Source: Bdellovibrionales bacterium
Lineage (GTDB): Bacteria; Bdellovibrionota; Bdellovibrionia; Bdellovibrionales; UBA1609
Direction of reading: 5' to 3'
DNA length: 19,848 nt
NCBI GenBank assembly: GCA_020435185.1
Contig: JAGRAA010000161.1
Coordinates: forward strand, 1-19,848
The translations under genes were made by a program, and so were the position numbers. Shown piece after piece: positions 14,682-19,848 of this stretch; the first letter of the stretch is position 1, and the number at the start of each line of letters is the position of its first letter. The notes below the pieces were generated by a model that had not been told where the DNA came from, searched no databases, and was given only the letters and a program-made list of their open reading frames with translations.

Positions 14682-14711
14682 GCATCACTCTTCAAAAAAC
14701 CATGGTGATGC
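14682..14711 (-). terminator. Candidate terminator of the gcvT-gcvH operon
   Basis: GCATCAC (14682-14688) and GTGATGC (14705-14711) form a 7-bp stem with a 16-nt loop, 13 nt after the gcvH stop. Read on the minus strand, the stem is followed by TTGCTTTTCTTT, a T-rich tail. The loop is larger than usual. Confidence 0.5.
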
Positions 14712-14724
14712 GCGCAATAAAAGC

Positions 14725-15114
14725 CTACTTACTAATTAGCTTTTTATACTCTGGAGCTCTCATCAAGTTAGCGAGTTCTTTTTCTGTATCCATTTCAATA
14801 CGGACCAACCAGCCATTATTCATGGGATCATCGTTAAGAGGCCCTGGATCTTCTAAAATGCTGGTATTCACTTCAATAACAGTTCCTGTTACCGGAGAAA
14901 TCAAATCACTTACAGCCTTTACACTTTCAACCACTCCAAAAGGAGAATTTTGAGCGACTTTATCTCCTTCTTCAGGAAGCTCTACATAGACCACTTCTCC
15001 CAAGCTATCTTGAGCAAACTCAGTGATGCCTACTGTGACTATATTTTCGTCAACTAAAGCCCATTCATGTTCTTTTGTATAATAATTCTCTTCTGGCACG
15101 CGAAACGATGACAT
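14725..15114 (-). CDS. gcvH: Glycine cleavage system H protein (lipoyl carrier)
   Basis: GcvH carries the aminomethyl group on a lipoyl arm between GcvP, GcvT and lipoamide dehydrogenase. The 129-residue product has the family's usual length. The lipoylation lysine is Lys66 in VVESVKAVSD, preceded by the GITEFAQDSLGEVVYVELP signature (residues about 29-47). The C-terminal GPLNDDPMNNGWLVRIE segment is also typical. I chose the ATG at 15114: it has GGGAG 8 nt upstream and starts 1 nt after the gcvT stop. An in-frame upstream start would add seven residues overlapping gcvT and is less likely. It is co-transcribed with gcvT. gcvP does not follow; the next feature on this strand is tRNA-Leu. Confidence 0.95.
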   Translation of the reverse strand: MSSFRVPEENYYTKEHEWALVDENIVTVGITEFAQDSLGEVVYVELPEEGDKVAQNSPFGVVESVKAVSDLISPVTGTVIEVNTSILEDPGPLNDDPMNNGWLVRIEMDTEKELANLMRAPEYKKLISK

Positions 15115-15115
15115 T

Positions 15116-16210
15116 TTATTCTCCCTTTTTAACAAACGGTGTACTCACAACTTGAGCTTTTAATTTTTTATTGCGGATTTCAACCAATATCTCTGTACCC
15201 AGTTTGCAGAACTCTACATCAATATATCCAACCCCAATAGAGTCGCCTAACGTCGGAGACTGAGTTCCACTAGTTACCTCTCCAATTTGTTTGTTGTCAA
15301 AGGAAAAGAGCTTGTAGTGACTTCGAGGTATGCCTCTATCCATCATCTTAAAACCTACTAATTTTTTTTTCGCTCCTTGTCGTTTCACTTCTTCGATTTT
15401 ATCTTTACCAATAAAATCTTTCGCATCCAACTTTACAACCCACCCTAAACCCGCTTCAAGGGGACTCGTATGATCGTTAATATCTTGGCCATAAAGACTA
15501 AATTTCATTTCAAGCCTCAGAGTATCTCTGGCTCCCAATCCCACTGGACAGATATCAAACTCTTTGCCTACAGATAATAGTTCGTTCCATAAAACCGACG
15601 CCTTTTCAGCCGGAACAAAAACTTCATAACCATCTTCTCCCGTATAACCCGTGCGCGCCACAAAGAGAGAAGTGCCTTGAAACTCAATGGAGGCAAACTT
15701 AAAGTTAGATATACCTCTCACTTCTTCACCTAGCACTTTAGACAATAAGGCTTCGGCCTTGGGTCCTTGTATAGCTATCTGCCCCCAGTAGTCACTTTCA
15801 TTCACTAAATCTGCACCCTGATTATTTTTTTGAATCCATTCAAAGTCTTTTTCAATATTGGCCGCATTGACGCACAATAAGTAGTCTTTCTCTGGTTGGA
15901 TACAATAGACGATTAAGTCATCTACAATACCCCCTTCAAAATTAGTTAATAACGAATACTGCGCCTCTCCCGCATTTAACCGAGACACATCGTTGGACGT
16001 AATCCATTGCAAAGTCTTTAATGCATGAACACCCTTTACTCTAAATTCACCCATATGTGAAACATCAAACAATCCCACATTTTGTCTGACATTTTGATGC
16101 TCATCTTTAAGATTAGAAAATTGCACAGGCAAAAGCCATCCTGCAAATTCCACTATTTTACCACCAAATTTAACATGATCGTCATACAATGGCGTTTTTT
16201 GAGTAGCCAT
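15116..16210 (-). CDS. gcvT: Aminomethyltransferase, glycine cleavage system T protein
   Basis: GcvT transfers the methylene carbon from aminomethyl-lipoyl-GcvH to tetrahydrofolate, giving 5,10-methylene-THF and ammonia. The 364 residues match family length. Visible motifs: DVSHMGEFRVKG (49-60), QYSLLTNFEGGIVDDLIVY (84-102, with the conserved Asp97-Asp98 at the folate site), RTGYTGEDGYEVF, and GLGARDTLRLEMKFSLYGQD in the middle third. The C-terminal domain ends in PFVKKGE. AGGGGGAA precedes the ATG at 16210. It is first in a two-gene operon with gcvH. No glycine-riboswitch-like pattern is visible in the short leader. It is divergent from the lytic transglycosylase gene; folD nearby uses the same folate intermediate. 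Confidence 0.95.
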   Translation of the reverse strand: MATQKTPLYDDHVKFGGKIVEFAGWLLPVQFSNLKDEHQNVRQNVGLFDVSHMGEFRVKGVHALKTLQWITSNDVSRLNAGEAQYSLLTNFEGGIVDDLIVYCIQPEKDYLLCVNAANIEKDFEWIQKNNQGADLVNESDYWGQIAIQGPKAEALLSKVLGEEVRGISNFKFASIEFQGTSLFVARTGYTGEDGYEVFVPAEKASVLWNELLSVGKEFDICPVGLGARDTLRLEMKFSLYGQDINDHTSPLEAGLGWVVKLDAKDFIGKDKIEEVKRQGAKKKLVGFKMMDRGIPRSHYKLFSFDNKQIGEVTSGTQSPTLGDSIGVGYIDVEFCKLGTEILVEIRNKKLKAQVVSTPFVKKGE

Positions 16211-16282
16211 CTTTCCCCCTAATGCAGAGACATTATTTGTCGCTTTTGCTGCTCAATTTTGCATGTTTTCTATGGAATATCA

Positions 16283-16297
16283 AACCTTTGTAAGGTT
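16283..16297. promoter_or_regulatory. Inverted repeat between gcvT and the transglycosylase gene
   Basis: AACCTT-TGT-AAGGTT is a perfect 6-bp inverted repeat with a 3-bp centre, 73 bp upstream of gcvT and 44 bp upstream of the plus-strand ATG. It could be an operator for either gene. A stem with a 3-nt loop is also possible. No regulator recognised. Confidence 0.3.
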
Positions 16298-16340
16298 ATT
16301 TGCTCCTCCTTAGGCATTTTTTTTGCTTGCCTTTAACAGG

Positions 16341-18218
16341 ATGAGCCCGTTTAAGTCAGTAAGTCTTATAAAATTATGCCTCCCCTTCTTGCTAGGGCTG
16401 GGTCTCTTTACGAATATAGGTTGCTCAAAACATCACCTTAGCCCCTTAAAATCCGATCGCATCAATGAACCGGAATACACAGGGTTCTTAAAAATAAATG
16501 AACGCAATCAAATCATTGGCGACTATCTGATCCCTAACCCTTCTCCGGACACCGAAAAGCTAAAAAAAGATGTTATTAACCATTGGGATATAACCGGTGC
16601 TGAAAATATAAGCTTGCAGTTTTCCCAATCCCTTATAGAGACCTCAGCTTTTGTGAATCTTGAGGAAAAAAACATTAAATTTACATTTAAATTTCATGGA
16701 AATCTCCTTCAAGGAGAGAGAACACTGGTGGTACCCATTGTGAATTCGAATAAAGACACTACCTCTGGCTTTACTCTCTCTGAAACCGCTCAAAATGATC
16801 TAAAAATTAGTTCAGGGAGCGAATGCTTAGACACCCAATGCACACAAATCAACTTGAAGCTTAGCCTTATTCGATCAGAAGGAGACAATACCATAGAAGT
16901 CGCCTCCACTGGAATTCACTATAGCAATGCAACCGTTTGGATTAAATCGTACCTTCCTCAGAATCTTTCCAATGATGATTTCGACACAAATTTTTTTAGA
17001 TTGGCAAAAACGCTCACTCAGGCCAAGCCCTTTTTAGGTCAAGAGTTTCAAGTGGTAGGAGGACTATCAAAAACATACATATCGATGAACTTAGAATCAG
17101 ATCGATTTTGCCTCAACTTCGAAAACTCAGAAACCCTCATCGAGCCTATACAAGTCTACTCAAACTGCCCTCAACAAGAGGAACATATAAAGACTCTTGT
17201 TGTTTCAAATTACCATGTTAGATCCCCTACTGATTCAAAACTCTTAAGCCTAAAAACTCTCCTGCAATTAAAACAAACGACAAACAGTCGTCGTCGTGTT
17301 TATTTAGAAATCAGTCGCTCCCCATGGGCTGTAAATGAATCTAATGATGTGGACCTACAACCCGTTAATCTAGTAGAAACCAAGCTCGCTCAATATTTTA
17401 TTCCTGTAAATATTAAGAATCCTAGAGTCATGGAAATCACAAAAGGCTTTGAAAAATACCGAAACTCCACGTGGGTACAACAAGCTATTCAACAACAATT
17501 GAAACAACGACAACAAGGAATTCAAAACTTTTTTATAAACATACAATCACCCCTACCTCGTCTACAAAGACTCTGCGAACAGTCTGAATTACCCTGTACC
17601 CTTCTTTATATTCTTCTCAGTGAATCCTCTATGTTTTCGGCGAAGGCTCATGAGTATGAAAAAAGCAGGATTGGTGGAAGCTGTGAGGTGGGTCCATGGC
17701 AAATCACCTATAGCACCGGAAAGTATATTTTATCTGAGGATCGTGTACAAAAAATCAAATATAAGAAAACAGCAGACGATATTAATGGCCAAACTCCTTC
17801 AAAATGCTCATCAAAAATCCCCCAGTGTAGTTCTTCAAACCCTTCACATTGTTATAAGATTAACGAAAATGATGATCGACAATATTTAATTCCGGCAACA
17901 AAGGCAGCACTAAATTACTTTAATATCTTGTTTAAAAGTTTTAAAGATGATCCAGCTCTTGCCATTCTTGCCTACAACAGAGGTCCTGGAAGTGTTGACC
18001 GATGGCTCTCTATTGAAATCGCTCACGACCTAAATTTTGGTCTTCACCAATTAATCAAAAGAAAAGTCCCTGGCAGCGATTATGCTAAACGTTTTCTAGC
18101 CTACTACTTCATTGGTGCAGACATTGAAAAATATGGTTTGTCTATCGAAAACCCAAAAGCAGAAATCCCTTGTGAGTGGCTTTATAACCCTCGATCAAAA
18201 AAGTGTGGCCAACCTTAA
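16341..18218 (+). CDS. Lipoprotein lytic murein transglycosylase, SLT/MltD-like domain at the C-terminus
   Basis: A 625-residue envelope protein. Its signal sequence ends in LGLFTNIGC, so lipid attachment at that Cys is likely, though Asn at -3 is unusual. Residues about 30-400 form a long N-terminal region I do not recognise. The SLT domain covers about 410-565: catalytic Glu428 in LLSESSMF, GPWQI at 451-455, YLIPATKAALNYF, and AYNRGPGSV at 544-552. These cleave peptidoglycan with 1,6-anhydro product formation in known members. Between GPWQI and AYN sits a Cys-rich segment with CSSKIPQC and a further Cys nearby (about residues 493-507). The ATG at 16341 opens on the signal peptide; a TTG at 16323 would add six residues, and AGG spacing allows either. 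Its 3' end overlaps folD by 24 nt. Confidence 0.83.
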   Translation: MSPFKSVSLIKLCLPFLLGLGLFTNIGCSKHHLSPLKSDRINEPEYTGFLKINERNQIIGDYLIPNPSPDTEKLKKDVINHWDITGAENISLQFSQSLIETSAFVNLEEKNIKFTFKFHGNLLQGERTLVVPIVNSNKDTTSGFTLSETAQNDLKISSGSECLDTQCTQINLKLSLIRSEGDNTIEVASTGIHYSNATVWIKSYLPQNLSNDDFDTNFFRLAKTLTQAKPFLGQEFQVVGGLSKTYISMNLESDRFCLNFENSETLIEPIQVYSNCPQQEEHIKTLVVSNYHVRSPTDSKLLSLKTLLQLKQTTNSRRRVYLEISRSPWAVNESNDVDLQPVNLVETKLAQYFIPVNIKNPRVMEITKGFEKYRNSTWVQQAIQQQLKQRQQGIQNFFINIQSPLPRLQRLCEQSELPCTLLYILLSESSMFSAKAHEYEKSRIGGSCEVGPWQITYSTGKYILSEDRVQKIKYKKTADDINGQTPSKCSSKIPQCSSSNPSHCYKINENDDRQYLIPATKAALNYFNILFKSFKDDPALAILAYNRGPGSVDRWLSIEIAHDLNFGLHQLIKRKVPGSDYAKRFLAYYFIGADIEKYGLSIENPKAEIPCEWLYNPRSKKCGQP

Positions 18219-19037
18219 GGTATTGTGTAAAAGCATTGTGATCGTCATTGGACCAACTCCTCCAGGGACTGGAGTAATCGCCTTAATCCATCCCTCTAGC
18301 CCTTCCGGATCCACATCGCCACATAGTTTTCCGGTACTAATTACCCGGTGCATTCCCACATCCACAACAAGTGCATTCTTGTTAAAATGTTCTTTCTTTA
18401 AAAATTGAGGCCTACCTAAAGCAGCAACCACAATATCTGCATTTTGAGTATAAAACTTTAAATCTTCAGTCTTTGAATGACATACACTCACCGTTGCTCC
18501 AGCATTTTGCAACAACAGCGCCATAGGCTTTCCGACGATATTGCTTCGTCCAACAACCACAGCCTTCATGCCTGAAACATTGAGATCGTAGTACTCCAAT
18601 ATCTTCATAACACCAAGAGGAGTACAAGCCACAACTCTTGGTTGCCCACGCCAAAACAACCCCATATTTTCACTTGTTAAACCGTCCACGTCTTTTTTGG
18701 GAGAAATCCACGAGATCACCTCACTCTCATCAAGATGATGAGGTAAGGGCAGTTGAACCAAAATACCGTGAACATTAGGATCTTCATTTAACTCCGTGAT
18801 TTTTTTCTGCAGTTTCTCTTTCTCGACACCCACTGGAAATCTAAATTCCATCGACAAGATGCCCACTTCTTGACAGGCTTTAATTTTACCACCCACATAA
18901 ACTTGGCTAGCTGGATCATCCCCCACTAGGATCACCGCCAAACAAGGCTGAATCCCCTTTGTATTTTGAATATTTTCAATTTCAGATTTCAATTCATTGC
19001 GATAACTTGCGGCGACTAACCTTCCATCTAACTTCAT
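18195..19037 (-). CDS. folD: Bifunctional methylene-THF dehydrogenase / methenyl-THF cyclohydrolase
   Basis: FolD converts 5,10-methylene-THF to 10-formyl-THF in two steps, using NADP in most members. The 280 residues match family length. Active-site features: Tyr47 and catalytic Lys51 in QVYVGGK, GILVQLPLP (91-99, Gln95), and KDVDGL (115-120). The NADP-binding part has VVVGRSNIVGKPM (160-172). The C-terminus carries VVDVGMH, GDVDPEG and ITPVPGGVGPMT, all diagnostic. AGAGGAG lies 6 nt before the ATG. It sits on the same strand as gcvTH but is separated by the opposite-strand transglycosylase gene, so it is its own transcription unit. The link with GcvT is metabolic: FolD consumes the methylene-THF that glycine cleavage makes. 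Confidence 0.96.
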   Translation of the reverse strand: MKLDGRLVAASYRNELKSEIENIQNTKGIQPCLAVILVGDDPASQVYVGGKIKACQEVGILSMEFRFPVGVEKEKLQKKITELNEDPNVHGILVQLPLPHHLDESEVISWISPKKDVDGLTSENMGLFWRGQPRVVACTPLGVMKILEYYDLNVSGMKAVVVGRSNIVGKPMALLLQNAGATVSVCHSKTEDLKFYTQNADIVVAALGRPQFLKKEHFNKNALVVDVGMHRVISTGKLCGDVDPEGLEGWIKAITPVPGGVGPMTITMLLHNTLRLATLF

Positions 19038-19159
19038 GGACGCTCCTCTTTCGTTGCAAACTGATAATAATACGAGGTTTTTGAATTTTCCAAGGATTAG
19101 ATCAAGAGAGTTGACGGAAAGAACAGAATAACTTACATCTATTGTTACAGGAGAACAAT

Positions 19160-19384
19160 ATGGCCGGAAAAGTTAAAATTACCCAAGATGGTGACATCAG
19201 TTTTAGTGCCTCTGATAGTATCCCTACATCTGTCAAAAAATTCAGAAAAAGTCCAGAGATATCAGCATTCTATAAGTTTATCTACGAGCATGATTTACAA
19301 AGAGAAGCCAGCGAAATCATTGAATACCACTGCCAAAAACGGAAAATTGGTAAATCCAAAGGTAGCCGTAAAGCAAAAAAGTGA
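19160..19384 (+). CDS. Small basic protein of unknown function
   Basis: A 74-residue protein without signal peptide. The ATG at 19160 has AGGAGA at 19149-19154, so I prefer it over a TTG at 19142. The middle (FRKSPEISAFYKFIYEHDLQ) is likely helical; the C-terminus is a strongly basic tail (KRKIGKSKGSRKAKK), which suggests nucleic-acid binding, though that is only inference. It is divergent from folD. No family recognised. Confidence 0.7.
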   Translation: MAGKVKITQDGDISFSASDSIPTSVKKFRKSPEISAFYKFIYEHDLQREASEIIEYHCQKRKIGKSKGSRKAKK

Positions 19385-19562
19385 TCTCTTAGATTTACTT
19401 ATTTTTGCCTTCCGTTATTTGTTTCGAATTTCGGAGCAAATCTTTTCATGATCCACAGATAACGAGCACGTTGTCGCCCCAAAACTTGCAAAGACCTTTA
19501 GAAAAGAGCTGTTGCCCTAACAACTTCAGCAGCAGTCTCAATAAACATTCTGGAGGCGTCAG

Positions 19563-19848
19563 ATGCAATTAGGCTCGTCAGCAGTATTAAAAGAGAAATT
19601 GAAAAACAACAATGGGCAAAGCCTCATCGAATATCTCATCTTGGTCGCGTTAGTAGGAATCGCCACCATAACTACCGTTAAAGTCTTACAAAAAACCATC
19701 AATATTAATTTAGCCCAAGTGGTAAACGGTCTTCAGGGAAACTCCACAACTTACAAACTCCAACACCAAAAAATTAAAAAAAGCCACGTCAAACAAAAAG
19801 ATTTTAGCGATTTTATGAAGGGTTCAATCAATGCATTTGAAAAAGAAG
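19563..19848 (+). CDS. Flp/Tad-type prepilin-like protein, 3' end beyond the window
   Basis: The frame is open for 95 codons from the ATG at 19563 to the edge of the window, with GGAGG at 19552-19556. The leader is hydrophilic (MQLGSSAVLKEKLKNNNG), followed by QSLIEYLILVALVGIATITT. This is a prepilin-peptidase site: Gly18 before Gln19, Glu at +5 and Tyr at +6, the Glu-Tyr pair being typical of Flp pilins. A hydrophobic helix of about 15 residues follows, then a Lys-rich polar tail longer than in most Flp pilins (usually 50-80 residues in total), so it may be a pilin-like or minor pseudopilin. Tad assembly genes would be expected beyond the window. Confidence 0.75.
   Translation, partial: MQLGSSAVLKEKLKNNNGQSLIEYLILVALVGIATITTVKVLQKTININLAQVVNGLQGNSTTYKLQHQKIKKSHVKQKDFSDFMKGSINAFEKE

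Noticed and set aside
16211..16340. Possible glycine riboswitch upstream of gcvT
   Set aside because: The leader is too short for the aptamer and shows none of the conserved purine-rich paired segments.

Overview
The window looks like chromosomal DNA of an AT-rich Gram-negative bacterium. The gene mix (secreted proteins and lipoproteins of unknown family, a TPR plus winged-helix regulator, a PilZ protein, a lipoprotein lytic transglycosylase, a Flp-type pilin, and a large lipoprotein built of Calx-beta and Ig-like modules) fits Bdellovibrionota or a related deltaproteobacterial-like lineage. That placement is an inference from style and was not checked by phylogeny. No insertion sequence, integrase, CRISPR array or rRNA is visible.

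Positions 102-2746 hold a compact plus-strand operon: glutamate dehydrogenase, quinone-type dihydroorotate dehydrogenase (pyrD) and a MutT-like Nudix hydrolase. The genes are separated by 1 nt or overlap by 17 nt. A convergent TolB-like beta-propeller protein (2743-3933, minus) follows. A plus-strand outer-membrane barrel protein (4141-5205) comes next and ends in a strong terminator hairpin. A 387-nt gene-free stretch then contains a second hairpin and an orphan plus-strand terminator, which together suggest a small RNA.

Positions 5635-14338 are the least ordinary part, made almost entirely of envelope or secreted proteins of unknown family. The highlight is a translationally coupled minus-strand pair (7250-8389 and 5635-7257). 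The first gene encodes a TPR protein with a C-terminal OmpR/PhoB-like winged helix. The second encodes a secreted protein whose N-terminal third looks like a trypsin fold lacking the catalytic histidine. Upstream of the pair lies an extended -10 promoter with a 12-bp tandem direct repeat in the -35 region, as expected for a PhoB-like activator site. A divergent PilZ (c-di-GMP) gene has its only strong Shine-Dalgarno sequence sequestered in a hairpin. The 900-residue modular lipoprotein at 11153 has no Shine-Dalgarno; a near-consensus sigma-28 promoter lies right at its start codon, suggesting flagellar-regulon control and perhaps a leaderless mRNA.

From 14550 the window returns to housekeeping: tRNA-Leu(UAG), gcvH and gcvT (glycine cleavage; gcvP is not adjacent downstream), a convergent lytic transglycosylase lipoprotein, and folD, which uses the methylene-tetrahydrofolate made by GcvT. 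A small basic protein and the start of a Flp/Tad-type prepilin that runs off the end close the window. Three convergent gene pairs overlap at their 3' ends; two of them interlock both stop codons on a single TTAA palindrome.
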